Origin: Patagioenas fasciata
Taxonomy: Eukaryota; Chordata; Aves; Columbiformes; Columbidae
Direction: 5' to 3'
DNA length: 64,000 nt
NCBI RefSeq assembly: GCF_037038585.1
Contig: NC_092524.1
Span: 41,178,001 to 41,242,000 of the forward strand
Of the stretch, positions 51,997 through 64,000 are shown piece after piece. The notes beneath the pieces are model-generated. The model saw nothing but the letters and a program-made list of their open reading frames with translations. It was not told where the DNA came from and did not search any database. A program made the position numbers and the translations under genes. Numbering within the stretch: position 1 is the stretch's first letter; each line of letters begins with the position of its first letter.

Positions 51997-54900
51997 ATGT
52001 ATGAAGTGAGACACACAGTCTAAAGTATGGAATCAAAAGAATTCCTCAAACAAGTGAGCTACCTTAGTTTCTCCTCTAAATTCATTTAGATGTAAATATG
52101 CTAATTGCCCCAGAAAATAACTGACCCAGAAAACTGCTTTATCCTAAGAATTGCCCTTGAGAAACAATCAAGCTACACCCACAATTAACAATGAAAGGAG
52201 AAAAAAGTGACAAGATGCATCTTGATGATTTAAGACTCAGCATTTTCTTGCCATCATCTGCAAGTAATCTGATAACTGAAGACTAGAAAATGAGTCATCC
52301 CCCAGTGTGCTTGCACAGTTCAAAAAGTTGTAGTAGCTGAAACTTCAGATTGGCCTACCTGGAAAAACTGTTTTGTTTCAAACTAATAATGTTATAGGAA
52401 ATTCTACAGCTAAGAAGGCTGATTATTATTTCATGGTCACAAAAATATAAAACTTCATTTCTGTATGCTTCTGTCTGAGAATCTTGGAGTAAAGAGGAAT
52501 TTGAAAGTCATTTTGGTGGCAGAAAAACCTAAGGAGGTGCAGACTTTGCCTTCATAGTGTATTGCCATATGAAGAAAAAAAAGTTCCCTCCTTCCAAAGA
52601 TCAGGTAGGTTTCTTATTGTGAAGATCATTCTTTTTTCTTTTGGTTATACTGCAGTACTATCTGTCTTTCCAAGGACACTTATGTAGTAGATTTGCTGAA
52701 CATTAGAGCTACCCTGCATCAGTGCCAACATCAGATGCTCATCCACTGTATATAAATGCAGTTCTGTCAAATCAAGAAGAAATATGCAAAATACATCGTA
52801 TGAGCCAGGTGCATGTGGTGACCATAAACAAACTGTATAAGAAGGCATCTGTCTCTTCTTCATCGTAAATCATAGTGGAAAACAAACAACACCCAGCCAA
52901 ACCTAAAAACCGAACCAGACTCACTTTAGGATAAAATTTATTTAATATGTGTTATTTAGCAACATTGTTTACCTAAAATTTCCAAGGCAGATTGCATTAA
53001 GTCTTGTGAAATCAACATAAACAGGACTTTGGAAGGAAGGGTGGAAGCCCAGCAGGAAGGAAGAACGAGTCTACATATACAGCACAAACTGCATTGCTCA
53101 GCTTGTGCAAACTACCTGCAAATGACAGCCCTCAGTACCTGTGGACAGGACAAAGCTCACAAGAGGAGCCAGAAATACTTAGGTGGCCCTTTCACTATTG
53201 TGTGTCGAATAGGGACAGTTTCGGCCCAGATTGATGCTACTTCAGTCTTCAGCCTTGCAAGTTAGACATCCTCAACCCGGTGCTATGGTCAGATACCTGG
53301 CTCTGAATTTGCTCTTCAGTGCTCATAATAAGAACACTTATACATGTGACATACTACTTTTTAATGTAAGTATTTTCTTTTTGAATAAAGTAATTCTTTA
53401 ATGGTTTGCCTTAATTCAAATCACTACCTTCAAGGTATTAGTCACAAAGCTTTGCTGTCTTTGCCTTGAATATGGACATTTGGTAGATTTTTCATGTTGT
53501 GACACTATTCTCGTAAAATGTACTTTAATTGAAAAGGAGTAAGAACTTCTAACGGTAAAGAATACTACAGTTTGCTTTTGCAGTTGTCACTGCAACAAAT
53601 TAATATTTCAGTTTACTGTTCTCAACACTAGACCTACTTCTTGACAATCTTACTCTTGCCTGAAGTACAAGTGATCCAAACATCTCCTAACATTATGATA
53701 TCACTTAGAACCCTATCTACTATCACCTAAACTAAATCTACTTTGTATTGTCATTCTTTGACTTAATTTTCCAAATTATTGCCAAATCAAAAAATATTTT
53801 TGCAACTGAATACTGCTAAAAGCTTTTTAAAAGTCCAAATTACATCCAGTTAACTTCATATTCAAAGGATTTTAGAAAGCTGGGTCAGCCCCATTTTCCT
53901 CACCAAATGCTTTGCAGGTTTCAGAAATCTCAGTGGTATTGCTGAAATGTACTGAGACTAATCTTAAGCACTTATATGACTAAAAGAGAGAGACAAGCTC
54001 CCCTACAGCTTTGGCTCTGATCACTGATATGTGCTGCCTAGATGATGTCTGATCAAATCTCAGGTGTGGTACACTATGGATTTCAGACAAATTACTTGCT
54101 ATAGTTTTTGCTCTTTCAGTTTGATGGCACGTTTTTCAGTTTTAATGTGCTAGTATATGCTTCTGAATGGTTCTGAGAAAATTTTAGGGCGGACAAAAAG
54201 TGAGTTCTGTGTGCTCTATATTGACTCAGTCTTTTTTGAAGGATAATTCTGCAACAGTCATTCACCATATCATCAGCTTTGATCAAATATCAAGCTACCT
54301 TTGATAAAGCTTTTTCATTGCTCTTCATTAAACTTGTTTCTTGAAACTTCTATCGGCCAACACAGTTATAATTTTTGAAGGATTTATTTCAAATCTCACT
54401 TCACATGGCTGCCGCGTAATGTTAGAAAATAGGTGATCAATTACATTTTTGCTAGTAATTTAGAAGTGTTCTCTACAGATTCAAGCAGAAATGGATACTA
54501 AACAAAAGGTAAAACATTAGAAGACCTAGTGCAGGATGTCAATTGTCAAGACCAGTCCCCACCCTAATTTTCTAATGTGATTTTAATATTTGCACTGCTG
54601 CTTATATTTCTGTTAAAAATAATGTACTGAGAATGCACAACAAGCTCAAAGATAAACAAACACAACAACTTCATCACCTTCACCTCAAAACAAGTGACAC
54701 GAAATAAATAGACCTAAACTTACTCTAACAAATTCTTTGTAGGCAATATCTGTCAGCTCTTCCATTCACAGCCATATTTACAGAAAAAGTATGTCACCTT
54801 TTCTTTGCCAGTCTGCAAGCACTGGGCTGCTATGCAATAGCAGTGTAGCACACCATATAGCACACTGGCAATTACTTATTTGCAGTATCTTCAGGTCAAG

Positions 54901-56739
54901 TAAGAGGTAAAGCTGATTTTCACTTTCTCCCATACTAGAAAAGACATCAGCAGCCATGGATCCAGCCTCTCTCCTGCATGCTCAGGCCTGATATGATGGA
55001 CTTGCACTCCGTCCCTCTTCCAACTGGAGGCAATGGGACCCTCTGCTTCTGCTCAGAGGTAGGAAGGGAAAGGAAGCTGGTGACAGAAGACCCATGACTG
55101 ATTGGGAGGAGAAATGCTTTCTCCATACTGTCATTGACGAGCTTCCCCTCTCAATATCTTCCAAAACTCCTGTCTATATCCCTCGAGTTAAACTTCCAGC
55201 ACTCCCAGCATCAGACAGATACCACAACTTAAAACCCCTGAAAGGAAACCAGGAACTATCCTGTTTTCACTGCAAATGCAAAAATCTCTTCCACAAAGCA
55301 CCTTCTCCTTCAGCCAGTCTGCCTGGTTTGTTAGAAAGATAAATTAGTTTTTCCTGGTAGTCAGCCAGACTACTGACTCAGCAAATCTGGAAACTTCCCA
55401 GGAAATCATTGCTTAACTGGATTACACCATGGAAACTAACAACCTGCACTGATCCAAACACTAACCAGTCCTTTAGAACAATCATCTCAGCAAGGTAAAT
55501 TATACTTTAACAGCTCAAAATATTAATTTCAAAGTGACAAACATGAAGAATCACGTGCAGATATTTAACTGAATGAATGGCCACACAAGCCAGTGACACT
55601 GATCACATCCAGAGACTTCAATTAAATTATGCCTTAAACTATGAGACTATCTAATAGAATCCAGTGTTTTCTTACTCTTTTATTTTGAAAAAAAAAAAAA
55701 TTATTCCAAGAAAGGAGAGGTGCCAAGCTTTTCCCCAGCATGGGGCATTCTGTCTGACTCTTACTAGCTGATGCGTTGCCCTCCTTCTTGTTCAATTTCT
55801 TCAAATTTTTTGAATTGGTAGACCGAAGCTACCTAAGGTTTATCTGCTGAGCTTTGTTAAAAGGTATTCAAGGACACAAGAAGGTTGTCTGCAGTAGCCA
55901 GAAGCACAAAGTGATTGTGCAGAACCCTGTCACTGTAGGGAGACATTCTGCATGTAACTGTTACCCCAAAGGTAAAATCCCTCAGCAGGAGATCCCTCTG
56001 TCTGTGTTTTTACCTTGTTCAAATCTATTGCAAAATACAATTAAGAAACTGAAATAAATACTGATTCCGTGCCAATTGATTCAGCTGTTATCACCTGTTT
56101 GACTGTCTTCTAGCACTACTTATATCCCTCCCAGGCACAGAAATCAAAGAAACCTTAGGGAGACGCTGAAAGGCCTAATGGGAAGCAGTAAAGCTGACTG
56201 CCTGCATGCAGAGTTGTCCTCTTGGGAACAAATAGAAGGAACAACTCTACAACCTGGCTGCACAGGCTGGCCTAAAACATTAAACAGACTGCTGTTTGCT
56301 TGACTTTTAAAGAGTTTCAACAGTCCCACTAAAAATGTCCAAGGGCTTCTGACAAAACTTTGCTGAAGTTTCAAGTTTTAGAAGAGTCCGAAAAGAAATA
56401 CTTAAATTTTGACATTTAATCATCTTATTTTAAATCACGCTTGTGGAAACAAATTCAAGTCAGTGAACTTCAATCAGAAGAGAACAGGCTACACATCCTA
56501 TATTCTCCTAAATATATCATTTTTCAAAACTGTTCACAAAGAAGTGCTAACCTTTTGTAGGCTCAGTTTCTAAAAAGTATTGTGACATTATTCCTGTACT
56601 TATAACTGAGATATTAAATCAAAAACAACACAGGTATTCCTACATTTTTGAAATGTTTGCCTTAACAAAAGAAGCAAACTACCATGAGCTAGGGTTTTTT
56701 TTTAAATTTATATACTTGGACAACTGAGAAAGTGATGTA

Positions 56740-56826
56740 TATTTAAAAAAAAAAAAAAACAAACAAAACAAAACAACAAACACAAACACACAAACCAAAC
56801 CAAAACAAAAACCAACAAACAAACCA
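56740..56826. repeat. A run plus A/C-rich low-complexity repeat
   Basis: An A run followed by AAACAAAC and CAAACCAAAC units. Confidence 0.9.
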
Positions 56827-59800
56827 GCTGTAACTGTCCGCATGAAGTTTCATTTTTAGCATTTTCCTCCTATATTGAAGTCAGAGGATAAAGCCTTAAT
56901 AAAAAGTTCATGTACAATTTCTTCACAGGAAGCTACTGTCAAAAGAGGTGCTAGACATCTATGTAACCACAGGAACTGCCATGTTTTTAATGCAATGGAA
57001 ATGTTGACTTTCTTTGACAAATTAAACTATGTGACTGTAATTAAGTGAATTCAAGGAAACAAATCTTCAGTTAAATATACTGAAATACCACAGTTAGAAT
57101 GCAATCAACTGTGTTGTCTTTCGAGGCTTCTTGCACTCTTTAAGTCAAGTGTACAATTTAATCCTACAAGTACCACAGTTAGATAGCTATGGTCTGAAAA
57201 ACACTTGAGTCTTACATGTGTAAACACATTGAAGAACTTATTTCAGTACAAGCTGTTAATATTAAACTATCCACAGATGGAAATTATTAGGTACCCTGTT
57301 CCTCCACTCAGACATCAATACCAGCAAACAGTGGTTTGAATACTGTCTGTAACCTGTCTTATTTTGTAAAGTAACAAGGGAAGATTACTGGGTTTCAGCA
57401 GTCCTTGTATAACTACAATAACTTCTCAGAGTCAGGGATTTTCCAAAACAAAAGCCGTGTGCTGACAAAGGATTTGCTCATGACAGCACACATAGTAGGG
57501 CTTATATAGCTCAAAGTCTTTTTTCTGCATCTTACAGACATAAGTTTCTTCAATAATATGAAGTTTACTTTGACCTTCTGTTATGTGCTTCATAATTTGA
57601 AGTATAATAATTTAAAGTAATAAATTATTTTCAGATAAGTTTCTTGCACTACTAGAATGCCCGTATCATAAGCTGGACTCAGCAGTTCAGTTGTGCCTAG
57701 AACTTGTGCATAGAACTAATAAGAAAGAAAAAAGAAAAAGGGCACATAACATGACACAAAGGTGGTATAGCCAAGTTGTAATTCAAGACAAAACCATTCA
57801 GAGAGTCTTTGTACAATTATGGTTCACACCATGACATATATTAATATTACTTTGACATTGTCTCTACACCGTCATAGAATCAGGGATAAACAGCAGACCT
57901 CTGGTCTTAACCACAGCCACTGTTTTGGAAAAAGTTTTGACATTGGACAGAGGAGGTTTAGACATATCAGCCTGGTGAGGTTTGTCAAAAGGGAGGAAGT
58001 TTGGGGGCAGTAAATCATTATCAATAAGAAAAACAAGCTTATATACTAGAAGGGAAAGCACCAGTGAAGATATTTGGGCCAGGTAACTGGAGATAAAATG
58101 TTGCCTCCATATTCTTCAAAATACAAACTGCACTTTGGGATCTTCTGCCATTTCACAAGACCCAGCACAAACATGAATGATGTTTCAGAGATGCTATAGG
58201 AAAAAAATGAGTGTGGCAGGGTTTGCCACTTTTTTATATTTTCAATACATACAAACCCTTGTGTCAAGTACTTAGAAATTCCAAAAACTTAGCTCTGAGT
58301 GTACGTTTGCTAAGACATACCATACACTCCTAAAGAATTCCTACTGGGACAGTCACAAAGAGTCTACAACTCCTCAGTTTAAGCCATGGTGGCTTATATT
58401 GAAGGATCATAAGCTGACAACTACTGCTATTGTATGTCTTTCCTAAAAACACAATAGGGAATTTAAGAACAAGTAGCGATTACCTGAGGACAAGAACAAC
58501 CTGAACTTCTTTTCTCTTCCAAGCTGCAGAATCAAATACTCACTAAACCTCTCCAAGTTCTCACAAACAAGTTGCATTCACAAACATCAGCAGACATGGC
58601 ATATATGAAATTTCAGAACATGTGTATCTTAAGCTTTTTACCATTTTCTCTTCTACCTATCTTCCTAGATATTTGGAAAATATTAGGTGCACAACTGATC
58701 CAATACTTATTGCTTTCCCAAATATGCATATTTTAAATTAAAATAATTGGCTCAATCATATTTTAGGTCTCATCTAGCTGTAATGAACTTCTGAAACAAT
58801 CATATTGTGACAAATTAGATCAGAAAAGCTCTAATGTAGTTTGAGTTAGTTACAAGAACCTCAGTACTACATTATTTAGTGCACGACAGCTAATACAGGA
58901 ACTATTATTATTTTATGGCCCAGTAATGTGTAAGGTAAGACATTTCAAATTTACTTTCTTTATCCTACAGTGTTCTAATTCAGGGTTCAGTTGGACTTGG
59001 AATGTCACAGACAGGCAATGCTTTAAGAAAAAATGTGAACCTCATTTTAAATAGTTTTTGTTGAGTTGTTTTTTACCTTGAATATATTTTACTCTTTTAA
59101 ATTACTTGTACAAAAGCAAGAATACTAAAAAATGACACCTAAAATATTGTGGAAATAAATTAAATTCCTGTTTAAACATTTAACTTTCTGTGCTGGACTC
59201 ACTTGAGTTCTTGATTCTCAGTTCTGTTCAGTGTAGGACTCTACATTCACCTGGTGAATCTGGCACTAAATTAATATTAACAGTACTTAGGATGGGTTTA
59301 GTTCACCGTCAATATCTTACACTTTTATTATTTTTAAATAACATCTAGATTTTGGACCTCAAAAGATTTTCAGGAGCACTCCTCAAAATAGCACAGGGTA
59401 TTTCATTAAACAAACAAGCACACTGAATGTAAGTTCCCATAAGACAGAGAGGAATGTGCAGTGCACATTCAGTGGAGCATGGAAAGATAACTTCGGGTGA
59501 CAAGAATAGAGTGATCTTAATTCAGAGTTAACTTGAGTGCCTTTCTTCAAGAGGAAATATTAATTTTGCTTCTGAGGATCTTTCATCTAACCAACTCTAG
59601 CCATTAGAAAAGTACTCCTACTAATTACAACTGGCTTAAGGCACAAAGCAGCTCTTCTTTAACCCCTCCCTCAAGGGCTCCTCTTTTCCAGTCCAGTGAG
59701 CTGGGGAGGCATATGAGGCTCCCCAGGGACTGAACTGGGAAAAGAAGATGCGTCTTCTGTCTGAGTGTGGAAAAGAAAGGCTTCATACACTGGAAATTTT

Positions 59801-60499
59801 TGAGCCACTGGAAAGGAGGACTCCTGATTTCAATGGGGAAGAGAAAAGAGCAGCTGTAGTAAGAGCTGGGTACAAGGGAAGAAAGGGAAAATGGCCACCT
59901 ACAACTCAAGACAATTCCCTCCCAGAGAATCTAATGTCCTAGTTTTGCAAAATCACTCTTCTATATATAGCTGAGAAGCCTCAAGCCAGCTCTGCTTAAA
60001 ACAAATCTACTGAGGCAGGCAACACCTGGTGCTTTGTATTCTGTCAGTGATAAGTAGATAGTCTTCTTAAGGAAAATTATTTAAATTTCAAATTATTTAG
60101 TAAAAAACAAATCCTGATTCTGCATCAAAAAGCAAAGATAATATGTAAATAACTCTGTAATATTACACTTAGCTGTGCCCCGTAAGACACAGCATTCCTA
60201 TTTTAAATGTAAAAATTAGCTAGGCTTTTTCCAAGAAATCACTTCCAATGTGTCTATAAAATTACCTTAACACATAACATCCATTGCTTCCAGAAGAATG
60301 AATAAAAATTACCAAAATAATAGAAACAGATACATAAATAGAAATAAAATTATATCCTGTTGTGCAAACGTATTTTGAAGTAAAAACATAGATGGTTACC
60401 ATATTTGCTTTTTACTAAAGAAACACAATCTTGTTCTTCCTCCAGATGATGCCTTTATTTTTTTTTCATTACTAATTTTAATTACCGTTAATTTAGGGT

Positions 60500-60527
60500 A
60501 ATCCATCACCATTCAGATTGATGGATT
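60500..60527. promoter_or_regulatory. Mirrored TGATGGATT sites, PBX/HOX-like
   Basis: AATCCATCA (60500-60508) and TGATGGATT (60519-60527) are exact reverse complements 10 bp apart. The right arm overlaps GATTGATGG, which resembles a PBX-HOX composite site. Regulatory role is inferred. Confidence 0.3.
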
Positions 60528-63500
60528 CATTATTTTTCAGATAGCACATACTTAGATTAAAATTATCTTAGATGTAAGGAACAGGGTTTTTGTAATATGC
60601 CTGTTCGTATTGTTTTGTGTGTGTTCTGTGGAGTTATGATTCTGGGGCACACTATGATACTTAGGCACACTACAGTAAGTATATATGTGTTTCAGGAAGA
60701 AACAGTTATTTCTTTCAAAGAGATGGATATTTGGCCATGACAATCTTCATTTCAGCATAACAAAATGTTCCTCAGATTGACTATGTAGTATTTCTAAATA
60801 TGAAAACATTTCCAAAGCCTGCTCCTCTCTGGCTGCATCTCAAATACATGCTGCAAGGGAAAAATGTGAACATACAACAGTTTCACAAACTTTTGTAATT
60901 TTAAACAAAAACCAGAGTTATTTAGAAAATCCATATTGAAAGCCAAAGAGGACAACCTTTGACATGAAGTACTCATTAAAAAAATTTGTTTTCCCATTTA
61001 GACTTTATATGTATATAGCTGTAACTTAGTTGTACACTGTTCATCTTTATTTCCAAAGAAATACATAATACTCGACTAATTTTTGTTTATTTGTTTTTTA
61101 ATGCAACTCTATTCTGAAAAAAAGGCTACTACTCTGCATTATGGTATTAGAAGTGTATTGCTGGTGAGCATTTAAAGGACGTTTGTTCAGCTTAAAATAA
61201 AATGTTTATTTTCTACATTATTCCAGCAAATACCCAATATTCTGAAAATAAAGTTAAAATTTTCTTCCCGTGTGTTACTACCAGTAAAAAGGGGCTTCAG
61301 TCCAACCAATGACCTCTATCAATTCCAAGAAATGAAAAAGCCATTTTTGTATTGAAATATTTTAATGTTAGCTAATTTTACTGTTTAGTATAAGAATTCT
61401 GACATTCACTTTGGAGTCTGAGCTTTGGACTTTAACACTGGTTATACCCTTTCTAAAAGAAAAACAAATGGTCTTCAGTTCTGAAGATTATAATGTACTA
61501 ATCTGATTAAATTTCTGCATTTCTTCACATTGAGACTGATCATTTAAGGATTTTCATGATAGTATGATAGGGAGTAGAGTAAATTCAGTACATACCTCAT
61601 AGCCAGGGCTGACAGGAGACTGAGACAGGAAGTTGGAAAGAATTAAAAAAACAGAACAAAGAAATAAAGGGGAGAAAAAGACAGAAAATAATGTTACTTT
61701 AGAAGCAAGCATGAATGTGTGATTATTTACTGTCATTCTCTGTTATAAAGCAGAATGCGAAAGAATTGCATTTGAGATATGAGAAGTAAAAATCTGGGTT
61801 ACATAGCATCCTCCTAGTTCTACATGTTTTAGCATTTCTGTTGATGAGTTTTATACTAAGAAGTTAAGCATCAAAAAAGGATATTGGCCAGATTTTATTC
61901 TTTGGAAGTAGACTTTTAAAGCTGTATACAAATACAGTCCCCAGTCAATTTTCCAGCTCACATTGGCTAATTAAAACATTTATACCCAAACTGAAACTGT
62001 GTCTGTGTGCAGTGGCTCCCTATGAGAGGATAATTAAAGTACCCCTTGCAAGATTCTGCATGAATCTGTCTCGAAGACTTTTCAACTGCACAATTTTGTG
62101 AGGGCATGACATCTTCACTAAGGTAGTGGCATTTTTCCAGAAGTTAGACTTACAAGTTAGATTTAACACTGTGAGCAACATTAACAAAAAGGTTCTGAAA
62201 CCATAACTTAGTTAATAATTCCACCTACGACAGATCCCCAGGAAATCCCTCTCTCCAAATTGCTCTGACTCTACATAATAAATGGGGTTAAAAACAACAT
62301 TTATTTTAGTCCTATTTAAAGAATACACAGATATCTGATTGAATTCAGTGGTCCCTAACCAAGGTTATATTTTGCTACCAGTGATTCAAGTGTCACATCA
62401 ATACTAATAAAGAACGATATGATTTTGTGAATGAGAATGATTTTTCTTAGTATATTCACACAGACTACAGAAATACGAAACGCATTCCAAAGTGCATGCT
62501 TTGGTTGGTACCAAACTGCCATACACCTGCCATAAAACTTATCTGACAAGTACTGCAGAAGAATGAAGTCCAAAGGACAGATCTGACACAGGAGAACTGA
62601 CAAAGCTTATGCACACTTAAAGAAAATGAAAAAAATTGAAACACATTGAATGCAAAAAAACCCAAAACAAAATAGAAGACATTTAGAAGCCATGTGTGAG
62701 AGCACTTCTGAAAATCTGGTAAATGATACCTTGATTTCCTGAAATAAAGTGAAATTGGAAAGCTATTTCATTTCTTGAGGCTAATGTCCCTCCCTATACT
62801 TATTGTAAATACATTTCCTTTATGCGTGCACATGTGTGTGTGCATGTGTGGCATTCTCATTCATCAGCACAGGTACACTGATGGTTACATGTTCTTAGAA
62901 AAGTATAACCTTCAGTATATATGAAACTTACGGTATTTCTTCACTGGCAATTCTAATGTTTTCAAAAGTTTTAAAATATGCAGATTTGGAAACCAGGTAT
63001 TTCACGTAAGAATGCATCAGTAAACAACACAGTCATATTAAAAATGTTTTCAATTTGCAATTTTTTGCTACCTTGTAACTGTACGGTGAAGTGAATATTT
63101 ATAGAGAGTACACCAGGATGCTCACTCATCCAATTTTTTAAACCAAAATTCCAGAAGCAATTCAGAATAAGGGCCAGCCTTCCTCAAAATTTTTTGTCTT
63201 GGTCTAAATAAGACAGCATTTCTGAAACGCCTACTGAGAATTGTGAATCTATAAGGATTTGTTGCTGCAGTTTTTGCAGAACTTAAGTACCTTACTCATT
63301 TATGCAGCTTTTCAATTAAAAATACAGATTCATAATGTTAACCTTAATTTCCAAGTAGCTTTAGACTAATGATAATCAGTAGCATAAGTACATAATTATG
63401 GTTCATAGATGGTACTGCATATAATGCCAGACCTACATCATTTGCAATAGTGTCCTTTTAGTATGTCAAGTTTAATAAGTTCAATATTCTAATTGAGAGG

Positions 63501-64000
63501 GAAACATGATAATTGTTGTGTGTACTTATAAATTCTTTCCTCTCTTTTAAACCTTAAGGTTTTCAAAACTTTCACTTAGGAGTGGATTCATTTACACACA
63601 GTGTAATTTCTTAACTATTCAAGTATATGATGACCATAAGCGTTTAAAGGAATAAATATGTCAAAGACACAAAAATACATATTACTCTAATTTAATCCAG
63701 TCATTGCATCTTGTTCTCAGAAGAGTTGTTTTCATGATGGAAAACTCCTATATTAGTGCATATGCAAGTATACTATATTTTTATGTGTGCCTGTGTGTAT
63801 ACTGTACATCTACATACACATCTACAAACATATATACTGATATAGACATACATTCACCACAAAGATCTGTTTAAGGAAATAATGGACACTTCTCCTACTT
63901 TCTTTTCAACACTTAGAAATATTCTAAATACCCAGGTTCCAACTAATTAACTGTAGCCTTGACTGTGGCAGATACTGAGTTTGACACCATGGTGTTTGGG

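Larger units (their letters stand above)
51430..64000 (-). other. Upstream intron of PRKD1 (incomplete); no exon found
   Basis: The preceding exon, which should encode the RRRRLSN-containing segment and C1a, was searched for by eye on the minus strand and not found, so this intron extends past the window edge. It holds the palindrome at 51970, A/C-rich repeats at 56740-56826, the dyad at 60500 and a TG-rich stretch near 62825-62850. GC-richer islands at 54950-55330 and 59640-59940 have no coding support. Confidence 0.75.

Noticed and set aside
59748..59942. Open frame in a GC-richer island of the upstream intron, considered as a missed PRKD1 exon
   Set aside because: Its sequence does not match any PRKD1 segment, and the expected RRRRLSN text is absent on the minus strand.

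Overview
The window is vertebrate nuclear DNA, most probably from a bird. The evidence is AT-rich sequence, a split gene with GT-AG introns, two CR1 LINE 3' ends with the avian-type ATTCTATGATTCTA tail, and a solo LTR that looks like an avian ERVL-type element. There are no bacterial-style operons, no CRISPR array and no recognisable tRNA or rRNA gene.

The only protein-coding gene I can support is PRKD1 (protein kinase D1, formerly PKC-mu), on the minus strand. Fourteen exons lie between 51429 and 22804 and join in frame into 680 codons plus a TAA stop. Counting back from the stop, the fragment lines up without net length change with human PRKD1 residues 233-912. Landmark residues fall at their human numbers: Tyr432, Tyr463, Tyr502, Lys612, Asp706, Ser738, Ser742. 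The exons encode, in order, the linker before C1b, the C1b zinc finger, the acidic region, the PH domain, the kinase domain and the C-terminal tail ending in VSIL. The N-terminal region and the C1a finger are not found and should lie beyond position 64000. By human exon count these are probably exons 5-18 of 18, and I use those numbers below.

Layout: 1-22000 is the intergenic region downstream of PRKD1. It holds a solo LTR (5342-5979), a 275-nt pure pyrimidine tract (7095-7369), two CTCF-like motifs, several dyads and no supported gene. In mammals this side of PRKD1 faces the FOXG1 regulatory desert, so distal enhancers are plausible here, but synteny cannot be seen in this window. About 22000-22803 is the PRKD1 3'UTR with a distal AATAAA. 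22804-51429 is the coding part, with 13 complete introns of 358 to 8543 bp. One of these is a GC-AG intron and one carries a short mariner-like inverted-repeat element. 51430-64000 is intron upstream of the first visible exon.

I found no convincing undescribed multi-gene system. The points most worth checking are the GC-AG intron, the mariner-like element, the changed caspase site in the acidic region, the pyrimidine tract and the CTCF-like and dyad elements.
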